This document shows positions 1 through 15,416 of a stretch of DNA of 64,000 nt, one piece after another. The DNA is from Dipetalonema caudispina (lineage: Eukaryota > Nematoda > Chromadorea > Rhabditida > Onchocercidae). The stretch covers positions 62,001 to 126,000 of the forward strand of contig JABVXV010000082.1 of NCBI GenBank assembly GCA_013365325.1. The letters run 5' to 3'. A model generated the notes under the pieces. That model did not search any database. It saw only the letters and a program-made list of their open reading frames with translations, and had not been told where the DNA came from. A program made the position numbers and the translations under genes. Numbering within the stretch: position 1 is the stretch's first letter; the number at the start of each line of letters is the position of its first letter.

Positions 1-1586
1 ATTTAAAACTTCACCATCGAGAACGTCACAAAGACGTCAAGTACGCTACACCGTCAAATTTTACATATCAACTATTACTAATTCTCTCTCTTCCTTTTGA
101 ATCTTCCACTTTTTCCTTGCATTTTTAATGCTTTTTCTTTTCTGTGCACGAAGAAATATTTGAATGAAATAATTACACATATTAACAAATTACTAACTAC
201 ATTCCATAGTGATATAAGTGATAATGATATCTTACAATACTATCATATTTTCCCAACAAAACCAAAGCCACAACAACAGTGTAGCAAATCAAAGAGCAGC
301 CTAATAACACTGAAATGAAACAATGCGGAAACTGATTTCATTGCCAATAATACACGTATGGTCCATTTTTCATTCAAGAAATTAGAGGGTAATTGGGTTA
401 TTAATAAGCAGTTTTTGATGATCTTTAACTATTCTAATATCTAATTTTATGAAGCAAAACGGAATCTAAATGTTTTCCATGAAGAAGATATGGGAAAAAT
501 GAACATAACCAACTCCTTATTAAATGTCAATCATACTCTGATCATTTTCTTATAACCGATTTCACACTCCTCCGCACAGTTTTATAAATTTTCGAAATAG
601 AAGAAAAAAAACATGAAGTACGAAGCATTTTGTTGTTATAATGAGATAACAATAAATTATCTCTTCAAATAAGACCGGGAAAAATCCTATAGCATGACAA
701 ATAAACATACTGAACAAATAAGGAAAATCAGCCTCCTCCCTCCAAAAAAAAAAGAGTAAATAAATCTATAAAAATCATATGTACACATCAACATGTATAT
801 ATGTATTGATGTGATTTTTATGCTTTCATTTTTAAACGACTCTAAATAAAATTCTGTCAATGTTGGTAGTGCAAATTAGTTACACCAACTGAATAAGTTA
901 GTATTAGCTTTGCTATTAAAGGAATCTTGGAATGACTACTGATTGATCTCAATTTCACGATGAAATTTGAGGAGATTAAAGAGCAGTAATGAATAAGAAG
1001 AGACAGGGCTCTCCCTAAATTTGAATTCCGACAACGAAATCAAAAATGGTTCTAGTCATTAATTTCCCTTTCCATCGCTTTCAGCGTAAAAAATTTCATT
1101 GATTTTACTTGAGAACGAATATTGCTAAATCCTATGGAATTGGATGCAGCGGATTTGGGCACTCGGAACTTTTAAAGTATTTCAGATGAATTCATTACAT
1201 AAATAAAACTAAGAACAATCATTAAAAAGCAAAACTGATTACATAAAGATGATTACATAAATAATAACTCTAAAAATTTACATATTTTCATATGGATTTA
1301 TGTGTTTGAGTGTTCATTTAAAAGTATCCCTACTACTATGCAATTTATATATCGAAAGTAATTAAATTTAACCCAAGATCAGGGTTAAATTCATGAAAAC
1401 AAAGGATTCAATTACAATTCCAAAGAATATTAAGTTTTCAAATCTTTTTAAAATTTTGGTAAACATGTGCCAAATTGGCATTCACTTCACTTTTCAAATA
1501 TTAGTCAAGAACTGGTGCGAAAAATAAAAATCTTGTGATAGTAATATTTAATTTTTCCCAAATTAAAGTTCCAAGTGCGCCTCATC
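1..1586. other. No gene recognised
   Basis: AT-rich sequence with short open frames on both strands that show no recognisable domain, no good splice signals and strongly A/T-biased composition. It lies downstream of the 3' end of the glutaminyl cyclase gene and probably holds its 3' UTR and intergenic DNA. Confidence 0.5.
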
Positions 1587-4530
<2,944 letters not shown>

Positions 4531-7157
4531 CTGAAACGGATTAAGCATTTGCATAAAGATTGAATTCTCTTGCATGCATTTTTACATCTAAAAAAGCACT
4601 TCTTCGAATTCACAAAAATAATTTCAATTCCATCAGGAACTTCACTTTAATGTCACATAAAATTTCCAATGAAGGAAATTTCACCATAACATTACATTAA
4701 AGTATTTTGCATAAAATGAAACTTCCAACTTTAAAATACTTTTTTCTTTTCTAATTTTTCTTTTTTTTCACAACTTAAGCTCAAATTTTCAGTTATAAAA
4801 AATAACCCGAGATTGTCGCCATTGTGCTCGGATAGTACATTGATTCAGGGTGAAATAAACTAAGAATGCAAGTTTCGGGAAATGAAATGAAACAAATATC
4901 ATTCCTGTTTCCACAAACAGATGACAAATCAAAATGTCAAATGTTGATTTATCGATACTAGTAGAAGGAATCAAAGAGCAATGAATGAACACACAGATCC
5001 AGGAAAAATTGAAAGAAAGCAGAAGTGAATTTAAGCCAATCGTTTGTCTATTGTTTATTCTTGTTGCCAACTCGGTGATCTAGAAATATGACTTTAAAAT
5101 TTAAAAGAAAGATATAATCCTCTCACAAAATATGAACAGTTCAGCCGTTTATTTTGAAAAAAGGAACTATTTATTTGCCGACTATTTCAATTGAATTCTA
5201 TATTATACTAAATCTAAATGAAAAAAAAAAAGAACTAAAGCAATAGGGTAAGTAAACAAAGAAAAAAATTTTGAATATATATGTAAAATGGGATCATAAA
5301 CAAACAAAGCAAACACTGAGAGCAGAAAACAAATTCCTAAGCACGCGACAATTGACAAAGTTGACAATAAGCCACAACTTCGATGTCAATGTAACTAATC
5401 AATTGATAGTTTTGAGGAAAACAACAAGCGATGTTACACATAATTGTAATAATTGTATGAGTATTCTCAAGGGAATAAAAGAGAACGAATTTGTCGGATA
5501 AAATTTAAAGAGAAATGAAGCATCATCAGCAGCATAGGGAAATCACTACCAGTTACAATAAAAAAAAAAAGGAAAAAAATGATAGATAAAATATAACACT
5601 GACATTCGTTCAAAGTCAACTGATATTAATCGATTCAGTAGAAAGATTGACAACATAAAAAAAAATTACCTGAGAAAAATTCCCGAGTACACTAGTTGAC
5701 CTTGAATAACTCATCAATGATTACACAAAATATGGGTAAATAAGAATGTTAATGAATCGTGACCGGATAGTCTTAATTTATTCGCCTTTAAAGCATATAT
5801 TTTGTCATATTTTGTTCATCTGTCCTAATTTCTTGTGAAAATTTTTATTTATAATTCCACAATATATCACGGGAATCACAATCACCGGATTCTTCGGATA
5901 CTTTGAACAGATTTTTGCTTAATGTTCGCATTACGACTAATTTATTATTTTACCTCTCTTTTATGAATTTTCATTTTTTTCACACCCAAGTGGTGGATAA
6001 TAACGCCAAGTTTAAAAATTAAAATAAACCAAATGATACGATTTCGTTCGATTTGTTAAAAGCGTTCAAGAAAATAAAAAAGGAAGTGAACTTGGAAATT
6101 AATACTTCGCAACTACTAATGGACAATTTGTCGCAAGAGAAATAAGATGACAATTAACAAAAGCCAATGCAATTAAAGAAGCAACATACACAGGGGAGGT
6201 GGAAAACAAAGCACAACAAAACAGTTCTGAATTCAACAAAACTTACGAAAAAGTGAACACTGAGCCCGTGTTTCTACCATTTATTTCACTTTCTTTTTTA
6301 ATTAGTTATTTACTTCATGATGGTTGCAGCTTGTTTCGTCTTCTCATTCCAAGTTTTATGAGGCCTAGACCTGAAGTCAGTAGTTTAAGCGAACTTTTTA
6401 AGGAACTCGTACTATCCTGTAATAGCTGTTAGAGTTTTGTAAGTTAAAAAGGCCGATATATGGATTCATTCTTGGAGATTACTGTCATAATCGGATAGAA
6501 TCTACCGGTTTGTGCTCTAAAAATAAATGAAATACAACGGAGGATTAATTGAGAAAGTCAACAAGCCATGAGACTTTTTATAAGTGAAATTTGATAGCGC
6601 TATTTGTTTCTGGGGACCGCAAATTTTTATCACTCATATACTGCTAGGGAAAACCGCGAATAATATGCCAATAAGCAAACAAATTTCCAAGCTTTATTTA
6701 CGCATATTGCGCAAAGATCCAAAACATGAAATAGGAAGGGCACATCAAAAACGATTTCAATTAGAATAAGTTTTTGCCATGAGAAAGGTGAGAACAAAGC
6801 GCAGAAACGGACTGAACGCTGATACCATTCTACACAGCAAAACAAATAGAAGCTAACATCGAAAGATTTCTGTCAACAAAAAAAAACTTGGGAAACTTCA
6901 AAATGACTCAAATATCCATGCTAACACTCCGACACTTTCATCTCCTTGATTCCCCGTAGGTTTTAAAACTCGCCTTTTTCAATGGAAATGGATTATAAAT
7001 AACTGCAATAAATGGCAGATAAAGATATTTAACTTATGAATTAACAATAATAATTTCGCATTGGAGAAACAAAAATAATTAAAGTTTCTATAAGAAAAAC
7101 AGCAACAAATCAGTTCACAACAGTGCTAAAAAAATGTTTCCAACGAAAACACATCGA
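4531..7157. other. Gap between QPCT and TIM50, no firm gene
   Basis: This holds the likely 5' part of the QPCT gene and the 3' flank of TIM50. Open frames near 5271-5501, 6199-6432 and 6584-6845 lack ATG starts, splice signals or recognisable motifs, and I treat them as chance. Confidence 0.4.
5670..5714 (-). other. Candidate first exon of the glutaminyl cyclase gene
   Basis: Fifteen codons start with ATG at 5714 and end before a CAG|GTAATT donor in phase 0. This fits the phase-0 acceptor of the exon at 4530 and would give MSYSRSTSVLGNFSQ as the N-terminus, with no signal peptide. The alternative is a hydrophobic open frame at about 4789-5070, which looks like a signal anchor but has no ATG and no in-phase donor that I can find. 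Confidence 0.3.
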
Positions 7158-9715
7158 TCAGTCATGTCGACGAAAACCGAACAATCGACCTTGATATTTC
7201 TTCACCGGTGCAATAAAAGCTTCCTTTTCGGACTCCATCTGATGCATCTTCTTTTCCTGTAATTCAGCATGTCACAGGAAAATAAAAATAATTCCGTCAT
7301 ACAATCCAATATTGCGGAAAGAATTTCTGGTATTATCGAAATGTAATAACTCTTTGAAATTAAAGTTCAAATTGAATTAAAAAAGGGTCCTGAGACTAAA
7401 AATGGATTGCTAAACAATCGCTACATAATAAATAATATCACATTCAAAAATGATAACCAGTTCAGCAACTCTCGTTGCTCTTTCTCTGAATTCTTTGAGC
7501 GGATCATCAAATTGACTATAATATTGAAGTGTGGGTCTCACATCGTCAACATCTGATAAGTGTATTGCTGAAAAGAAAAAAAAAAACAATTCAAGCGGGA
7601 AACTATCTACAGTCTCATGGAAAAGTTTCATCTGTAACAAGAACTAGTGGACAGTTAAAGAATTAGTTACTTTTGAGCAGTTCAGCAAGGTCAACAAGTG
7701 CAGTGTCGTCAAGAGTGCCGTCCCATTTCGGCAACCGCAATACATTTTCCGGGTTGAATTGAAATGATGCAGGGTCAAAATCAATGTAGATGACTTTTGA
7801 CAGGTCTCTATTCAGCTTAGAAAGATCCTAAAAATTTAAAATAACCTTGTTAAAATCAAAAACAGAAACAAAAATTACAAAAAAATGCAAAGCGTATTAG
7901 TTGAACGTAAATGCGAGCTGGACTAACCTTAACATAAACGCCGTTCATGTATTTACAGCAATCACGATACAGCTTGTACATGATTTTCTGTTTACTATCT
8001 AAGGCCTCAACTATTGGATTTGCATTCAGTGCAGTTTCTGACGTATAAATCACGACTTCAAAGTTAGGATATCCAATTACGTCCAACAGATAATCTACTG
8101 CAGGACGCTTCTTGACTCGGTTTCCCATTTTATACTGAAAATTGTTCTCACAATTTAAAAGAATTAGAGAAGTAAAATTTATACAAGAAAGAACTGAATC
8201 TTGTCTAGTGATACAGTTATTACTGTCATTCAGTTATCCAATTTTTGTTACAGCACCATTCTTTTTTAGCTAGCACGAATTAATTTCCAAGACTAACACT
8301 CCATTCTGGTGCCACCAAAACGTTTTTCAGTTCAATAACAACGGTATATTTAGGCTGCCAATATGGTGGTTTTAACGGGTCCGGAAGAAGTTTGTCTCTG
8401 GATGGTTCTACCACAAACTGCAAACAAACTGTATTAGAGAAAATAGTGTGCGCTATTGCAGACAATACCATGTTGATGTTTTTAAACATTTTCCAAACGG
8501 TTAATAAGAAAGGTGTAATACGACATGAAAAACAAGTAACAGCTATATAATACGGTTATTTCTTGCCACTGATAAAAGACGGCCATATGTTAATTCAAAA
8601 TTGAAAATTAAGACTGAAAGAAGAAACGAAACTTACATTCCTCCATGATTTACATGCTTCTTTGATACGATAATAGGGAGCTAATATACCCGTATATGCA
8701 CTGTCTTCATCTCTTTTCATCCATCCTACAATTCATTTTTCAGATTTCATATAAATTAACGAACTAAATGATCTGTTTCCTTTCCTTTTATTTGCTTATG
8801 ATCTGCAATAAATCCCATTTATTTTCATATTATTTTATCAAATGAATGCATTGATTTTACTTTATAATATGCTGATTATTTGTATTCTACATATACCGAA
8901 TGTTTTGGATAAAATTGTATGCCGTCACAAGAAGCTTTTATAACTGTTGAAACTGTAATTATTACCATAGTACAAGCAAAAGTATAGAAGTCCACAAAAT
9001 GTGCTGCCAGCAACGAAAAACATTGCAAGTACTGTACTCCTTTTCCTCTGCTGAGCATTCTGATCTTCCTTTGGAGCAGTTCTGTCGACCTAATGCAACA
9101 TATATTATCAATGATTTACTGCGCTGATCAAAAATGTCGAAGACAGACAACGACTAAATTAAAAGAAGATGAAATTTACCGGTAATCCACATCTGTTCAT
9201 TAATGTTTCCCACTTAGTAACAATTACATTCGGTTTCACATTCATTTTGGGAACAGCTGAAGTGCCAGTATTGTCATACACATCCTGTAACGTAGAGAAA
9301 TACTTCTTGCTTCTATTAAAACACCATGAATGATATTACTAAAATTCATTACTATAATTCGGGCTGTTGACAACTTACTTCACTTATCTTGCATGCCATC
9401 TTCTCGCCACCTTTTTCGACAAATTCACCACTATTTCCACCAATACCTTTCACATCGTGTAGCATGCGAAGACTTTCCTTGTTAATCTGAAAACATCTGA
9501 AGCACTTCAAACAAGTAGGAAAGAAAACACTATCAGCTGGATGCATAAATGATATTAAAAAAGTGACCAACCGATGGATATCCAACTGACCATGCTATCA
9601 AAGCACCGGGAGCACTCTCGAATGATAATTTGGTGGCAAGACGAAGAGCGCAACGGATTTGATGACCTATACATCGATGAGACGTACGAACAACACTAAC
9701 TGGAGAGATGAACAT
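7158..9715 (-). CDS. TIM50: Mitochondrial import inner membrane translocase subunit TIM50
   Basis: TIM50 is the receptor of the TIM23 complex that takes presequence proteins from TOM to the inner membrane. Ten exons in coding order, 9572-9715, 9379-9486, 9180-9284, 8966-9089, 8637-8725, 8298-8417, 7928-8134, 7671-7827, 7458-7567 and 7158-7256, give 420 aa with consistent phases. The N-terminal 40 residues are rich in Arg and Ser and free of Asp and Glu until the second half, as in a matrix presequence. One hydrophobic segment (from [13 protein letters not shown]) follows a basic stretch. The FCP/HAD-like domain then shows [67 protein letters not shown] and [17 protein letters not shown]. The phosphatase DxDxT motif is replaced by VIELKNVL, so catalysis is not expected, as in other animal TIM50 proteins. 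The ATG at 9715 starts the presequence. Confidence 0.95.
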
Positions 9716-10052
9716 CAATTGGCTACTTCCTTCATCGAATCACCAATGACCAACCCTGTCGTACTTCACTACAATTTGCTTAGCCTACGAACTATCTCGT
9801 CGCAACTCAAGCATTGACCCATTAGGTATTATTGTGAGTGGACAATGGATGGGAGTATGATTGGCATTGTTTGGTGTATAGCGGTGTTGAGGAGTTACCA
9901 CGTACTACCATATCTATCTTATCTCCGTAAGGTCATGATAGTCACATGCAGCGATCAGGATAGGCCATTTCATTAGTATACGACCATTTCAGGTTTGCTC
10001 ATATGCCAAGATGTTACCCAGGTTAGTTACTACATCCTTCGTAGAATTACCT
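9716..10052. promoter_or_regulatory. Short divergent intergenic region, TIM50 and unknown small gene
   Basis: About 340 bp lie between the start codons of TIM50 (minus) and the small plus-strand gene. The stretch is less A/T-rich than its surroundings, as expected for a shared promoter. A T/C-rich AG (CTTCGTAG at about 10037-10044) lies just before the plus-strand ATG and could accept a spliced leader or a 5' UTR exon. No specific factor site is recognisable. Confidence 0.4.
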
Positions 10053-10921
10053 ATGTTATCTTTTTCAACGGTATCAACCAACGGACATAAAACTTTTCTA
10101 TTTCGTTCCCGTCTTCCACAAACAGATGTACAAAGTCCTTACGCAGATCCAACGCGTACAAAGGTGAGTTATTTGTTAGTAATTAAATAGATTTAAGAGA
10201 CCTAATCATCCCTTACTTTTTGGATCATTGTTTTTACAAACTTCAGGGCATATTTTTACTTGCTAATGCTGTAGAATTTTTAGCGGAAAGCTTGAAGAGT
10301 AAATGTATCATACTGATCAAATTGACGAGTTGCTTCGTGCTCGTCTTATTAATAAATTCCAAAACTTTTTGAATTAGCGGTGTAGAGTTATTAACAGTTT
10401 GTTTGAAGTGGCAGAAAATGTTGAGAATAATTTTTAACTTATACCCGAACATTTCATCTCTTCTGTTAGATGGAATGGATATCTTGAGAAGAGCTCTTCT
10501 ACTGCTCTCCATCGATTCAAAAAAAAACTTTTTTCATTGATTAGTTTCTGACAGTCATCTGTAAATTCTACAAATTTGTGCAGGTTAAAGTTCAGAATGA
10601 CGTTTTTATCACTGTAAAAGGTCCCAACGAAGATATCGCTTCGAGTTCATCAAATCCATCGGTTGAATCACTGACCAAATTGGCTACATTTATCAAAAAA
10701 TTCTCTTCTTTTGGCATTAATAACAAAGTAATTTTGAGCCCTTGTTCTGTTTAATAATTTTAAGAGCGGCTGAAATTTAATATTCATCTCTGTGCTTTGT
10801 TGTGGTTTTATGTTTTCTATCAATAAATTAATCCTTATGGTTAGTTAATAATTTGGAATTTGTATTCCTGCAGAATCAATTTCGAAAAAGAACTCTTTGC
10901 GACAGCATTTTAAGTTATTAG
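10053..10921 (+). CDS. Hypothetical 100-aa protein, divergent from TIM50
   Basis: I do not recognise this protein. Three exons (10053-10163, 10584-10727, 10874-10921) join in phase 0 through AAG|GTGAG and AAA|GTAATT donors and CAG acceptors. The N-terminus has basic residues mixed with Ser, Thr and Phe and few acids (MLSFSTVSTNGHKTFLFRSR), compatible with a mitochondrial presequence. The middle is VKVQNDVFITVKGPNED, then a Ser/Asn stretch and a short amphipathic basic segment (LTKLATFIKKFSSFG). The head-to-head position with TIM50 is compatible with co-regulation, but I infer no function. The last exon is the least certain part. A nested 89-codon open frame on the minus strand of the first intron (10243-10512) was not accepted. 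Confidence 0.5.
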
Positions 10922-11889
10922 TGTTTCAGAAAAGCAGCTGGTGAGGATCTTTTTATCAACGCTATAGCAGTGAGTATTTTCGAACTAGTAGAATGGGACA
11001 ATTTGCAGTCGGAGCTTCGAATTATAAATATATGTGTTGATTGATTTTGGATATTTAGGTTTTGGCATGTAAAAGAATTTATTTTATAAATCCATTTTTA
11101 CATAAAATATCACTCAGCAAACCAAATTGCCTTAAGAGAAATGCGCCATGCAGATTGAACAGCTTTTCATTTGCTTGTTTCTTCAAAAGTTTATTCTGAT
11201 GTGCAGTAAGTAGCAATGTAACATAGTTCGATAATCATCAGGCTCTTTATTTATTTGCTCTTCTGAAGCAAAGATAATAAATTATATCTATCTTTTTGGT
11301 CAAATTCTTCTTGCCAACAATCACAAGTGAAATTTAGAGAGTAATTTGATGCCGATCTGAAGGATGATCAGAACTGAAGAATAGATTCCACCTGAATTCA
11401 CATGAAATTTTTGTTTTGTAAAAACAATTGAAGCGAAGGATTTTAAAGTGTCAATTCTGGTAAAAGGTTCTGTTCAAGGCAATTTATGTACAGTCAGCAT
11501 GCAGCTGGTTTCCAGAGACCAAATGCTTCAATGGAATTTTTTCATGGAGGATAGTTCAAACGAAGTATGCAAATTACCTCACTAAGAGTGTAAGAAGTTT
11601 CAATACAGGAAGTGAAATGGTTATTGTTAGAATTGGCGGAACGTAGGTAGACTGCACGGTAAACGTAGTATTTTAACGAGAAGGTAACACGTTGTGTGAA
11701 TTTTGTGATTTACACTGTAGTAAGGGTCTATAACCATTAGAGGTTTTGTAAAGGTCAGGTAATGAGTTAACTACGCTGATTTGCGTGATACAGATTGAGA
11801 AGGATGTAATGGTACCACATGAGTAGCAAGCTTTCATAACGGAATTAATAAATTCCATTGGAAGCAAAGTTTTCAGTTCGAAAAAAAAA
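10922..11889. other. Upstream region of the PP1-like gene, nothing recognised
   Basis: No conserved coding motif was found on either strand. The minus-strand open frame at 11673-11960 is the shadow of phosphatase exon 1 and its 5' flank. A run of ten A's (11881-11890) directly precedes the ATG. Confidence 0.4.
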
Positions 11890-13927
11890 ATGACGGAGAT
11901 TAATGTTAATAATTTGATCTTTCGACTATTGAATGTTGGGCAAGCGGATAAAGGTCTCACGAAAACCGTTCGTGAACCTGAAATTGTTTCACTTTGCCGT
12001 AAGTTTCTACTCAGATACTACGTGGATGTGGTTTTTTGATGTCAAGAAGGTTGCTGGGATTGAATGAGGAAGAAGTTTATGATTAATGTTATAGATTTGA
12101 TGTAATTTAACAGATAATAAGTTTGAAAATTGAATATACAAATTACGACGTTTTGTGCAATGACACAACAGTAAGAAGATGTATAGATCGACTAAGAGAG
12201 GTCAAGTCACAGATCGACTAGAGATACAAACTCTAAATTCTAATGAAATCAACCTAGTTGTGAACAAGGAGAGTGGGGACTTTACTGTTTCCATTAATAG
12301 CTTATTGTCAGCAATGTCTAGCTGAAGTAAAGTTTTCCTGACTAAGAAATCAGTTTCTGAGCTCTGCAAGTATCGTTATTGATGCATCATCAATAACGAG
12401 ATTGGGATTTTCTCGAATTCAGCTGATTTCGCAGAATTTCTTTAAATTTAGATAAAGTTCGCGAAATTTTCATGGCACAACCATCACTGATAGAAATCGA
12501 TCCACCGGTTCGTATCTGTGGCGATACACACGGTCAGTATGGCGACGTATTACGAATCTTTGGTCGTGGCGGCTTTCCTCCTCTTGCCAATTACTTATTC
12601 TTGGGTGATTACGTAGATCGTGGACAACAGAATCTCGAGACTATCATATTGCTATTCTGTTACAAGGCTTGCATTATCATTTATGATCAGAAATGTTTCA
12701 ATTTTGCAAAGTTTCATGAAAGTAGTGAAATCTGCAGTAAATTATATGAAAAGCAGGTAGTTAATTAAAACAATTAACAGATGTACGAAGTGGATAGAAT
12801 AGTGCTTAAATAATTTTTAACAAACTTATTTCTTGTATTTGAACCTTTCTATTAAAATAAATGTTAAATGATTGATTTCTCATTCAGCTATTCTTCCCAA
12901 TAATCATGAAAGTTGAAAAAATTTCATGCAGGTGAAATTTCCAAATAACTTCTTTCTACTCCGTGGAAATCACGAATGTGCTAATGTTAACCGAGTATAT
13001 GGCTTTTATGAGGAATGTATGCGCCGTTTTAATTCAGTTCAGTTATGGCAAATATTTCAGGTTCAGGAAATTTAATTTATCCGAATAATAAACCTTGTCT
13101 TATCGCAGTATTTTTTAATCATCGTGAAAAGAAATTTTTGGACTTTAAAAAACTATCATATGAAAACTGTCCAAATTAATGAGTATTTAATCTTAAATAT
13201 TCTGGAAAGAATTAAAAACAGCTTGGTCACTTCATTTTGAGTTCTCTCAAGTTTAAGTTGAAATTATGAGATGAACGGTATATTTAATAATTTTATTTTT
13301 CAAAACAGTTTAATTTGAGGACGCATTTCAATGTATGCCATTAACAGCACTGATTGGTGAACGTATTCTGTGCATGCACGGTGGTATATCGCCGCAATTG
13401 AAAAGTCTTCAGCAGTTGCGAGAAATTAAACGACCGATCGATATCGCAAGTCCATCCTTGGAGATGGATTTACTGTGGGCAGATCCGGTTATAGGTATTA
13501 GTGGATTTCAAATGAATATACGAGGCGCTTCTTTTGGATTTGGACCTGATATTTTGGCTACATTGTGCAAAGAGCTGAATATTGATATGGTAAGAAACTG
13601 GCTATTCTTCAGCAAATTCAACAACAAATAAAATTATGATTTATAGCAGTGCTTTAATGTGATATAGCTTTTTCACTTCCATAAATAATTTCATGAAGTT
13701 TTATGCAGGTAGCTCGTGCTCATCAGGTCGTGCAAGATGGATATGAATTTTTCGGAGCTCGTAAATGTGTAACGATATTTTCTGCACCTCATTACTGTGG
13801 ACAATTTGACAATGCAGCCGCAATAATGTCCGTGGATCAAAACCTTTTATGCTCATTCCAGATTTTAAGACCAACCGTAGGCCGAGCTACTACCAAAATT
13901 ATCCCAACTTCCATGGGAAAGTGTTAA
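11890..13927 (+). CDS. PP1-family serine/threonine protein phosphatase, divergent
   Basis: This is a metal-dependent PPP-family catalytic subunit. Exons are 11890-11998, 12452-12666 (or to 12756), 12932-13060, 13320-13589 and 13709-13927, giving 313 aa (343 with the longer exon 2). Family motifs appear in order: GDTHGQ (usually GDIHGQ), GDYVDRG, LLRGNHE, MHGGI, LLWADP, RAHQVV and [11 protein letters not shown]. All metal and phosphate ligands are present. It is shorter than PP1 alpha and gamma (about 330 aa) and differs from them throughout, so it is more likely one of the nematode-expanded PP1-like paralogues, which are often germline or sperm biased, than a general PP1. The junction after CYK at 12666 is unusual: the homology break falls on GC instead of GT, while a good CAG|GTAGTT donor lies 90 bases further and would insert 30 residues. 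Confidence 0.92.
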
Positions 13928-14539
13928 CTATCATTTATGTATAGAAATAAAGAGTAAATAAATAAACGGAGTGTCAGTTGTTGCTGTCTGTTTGAAAATA
14001 ATTCTCTTGAAGTTATCAATTTCAATCACAGTTAATACCATTTGAAAAAAGAAAACAATTCTTAAGTCGTATAATTAGCTTATGTTGTACTAAAATTCGA
14101 TTAACTTAGAAATTTCGGCTGATTTATTAAGTCAATTTCAATTACATAATTCTTTTAAGTTGTGAATTTGCTTGAAAAAAAGAAACCGATTCATACGATA
14201 GCACAGCTTGCCATTTGCCGCTCTCATTTACATAAAACCAAATTTTTCGATGCCAATATTCCAGTAACCGAATAGATGTAAATGTGGTTGAAATAATATT
14301 GTTATCATTTATTACTTCAGTGACAGGCTTGTTTGGCGATACGTGTTGAAGGCTCCATTTGCAGATGTATTTAAAGTTCATTAAAATAATGATGCTTGTG
14401 CTAGTAATTATCTCCGAGGTGTTCTATACCATATTTTCACAGAGTTATTCTTTAATTTACAAATATTTTGGTTCGACTATGGCCATGACCAGTTAATCTT
14501 CAAAATTTCTTCTATTTGACAACTTTATCTGTAGAATTG
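13928..14539. other. 3' flank of the phosphatase gene and upstream of next gene
   Basis: An AATAAA-type signal lies about 20 bases after the phosphatase stop (GAAATAAAG near 13945). A 79-codon minus-strand ORF with an ATG at 14381 is present, with mixed composition but no recognised motif and no homologue that I know. I do not annotate it as a gene. Confidence 0.4.
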
Positions 14540-15416
14540 ATGAAGAAAATCAATTGCATCACTCTTCGATGCTTTACACTTCTTACTTTAATACTGGTCA
14601 TCAAATTATTCGAAGCTTCAATAGGAAACGCAACTACTGGTACTGCTGATATTTCGATACTGATAACCAACAATGATTTCATTGCTTTTAGGAACGATTA
14701 TGGAAAAATGGAAGTTGTGTGGATGAAAAGCATCTTTCTACACTCATCGATAATTTTGTAGGAGCGGCAGAAATTATTACAGATTATAAGCTGGTAGTAC
14801 CAGTAAAACGTTCCAAGAGACAACTTGCTGAAGCAGAAATGAAGTAAGCCACGATACTAATTGAAATAATTATTATTTGATTGTCCAGTCGAATCTTCCT
14901 TGAAAGACATAGTTTAGCATATTTCAGATCAAAGGCTACAATTCTGATAACGTCAGCAGTAGTAACTGCATTGATAACATTCATTTGTCTGGTCGTTATG
15001 CTGCACATCTTTATCTACATGAGATGGGGTATCACTCGTCAACTTATTCTTCTCAATGCCAAGGTTTATATGTATTTACAAACATAGCTTTTTCTTATCA
15101 ACTACTCATCACAAAACTGATAAGCGATTCAGGACAGGTTACTAAGATGGCGGTAAGATCGGATAATGTTAGTGCTTTTCTAAGAAAATTTTTGGATATT
15201 GCGTAAGGTATGTGCGCTCGAGTCACGTCTTGGAACACGCCAATTGTCGGAAGATTTGCAAAGGAAACTGTGTGAAGAAATTGGTGCCACATTCAAAACT
15301 ATCCAAAACGAACGGCAAAAATTCGCTCAAGAAGTCGTCAATGGTATTTCTAAGTTATAGCGAATACAGTTGCATTCTCTTAAATATGCTTTCTTTTATT
15401 TTTTGCAGTTTTATGA
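14540..15416 (+). CDS. Small single-pass membrane protein with furin-like site, unknown
   Basis: I do not recognise the family. Exons 14540-14596, 14692-14843, 14928-15063, 15138-15152, 15208-15343 and 15409-15416 join in phase and give 167 aa. Residues 1-19 are hydrophobic with a basic start (MKKINCITLRCFTLLTLIL), as in a signal peptide. About 50 luminal residues end in VPVKRSKRQLAEAE, whose RSKR resembles a furin cleavage site. A strong transmembrane segment (TILITSAVVTALITFICLVV) is followed by a basic MRWGITRQ and a charged, coiled-coil-like tail ending EEIGATFKTIQNERQKFAQEVV. Exon 4 is only 15 nt and could be skipped without a frame change. The first donor (CTG|GTCATC) and the exon 5 acceptor (GCGTAAG) are weak, so the 5' and middle boundaries may change. 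The overall order of signal, ectodomain, membrane segment and coiled coil is clear. Confidence 0.55.

Noticed and set aside
10243..10512. 89-codon minus-strand ORF with ATG inside the intron of the small gene next to TIM50
   Set aside because: Starts well (MESSRRALLKISIPS) but has no recognised motif and no splice or conservation support. A plus-strand frame over the same place with a CAG acceptor is equally open.
14142..14381. 79-codon minus-strand ORF after the PP1-like gene
   Set aside because: Mixed composition is suggestive, but no acceptor, motif or homologue was seen.
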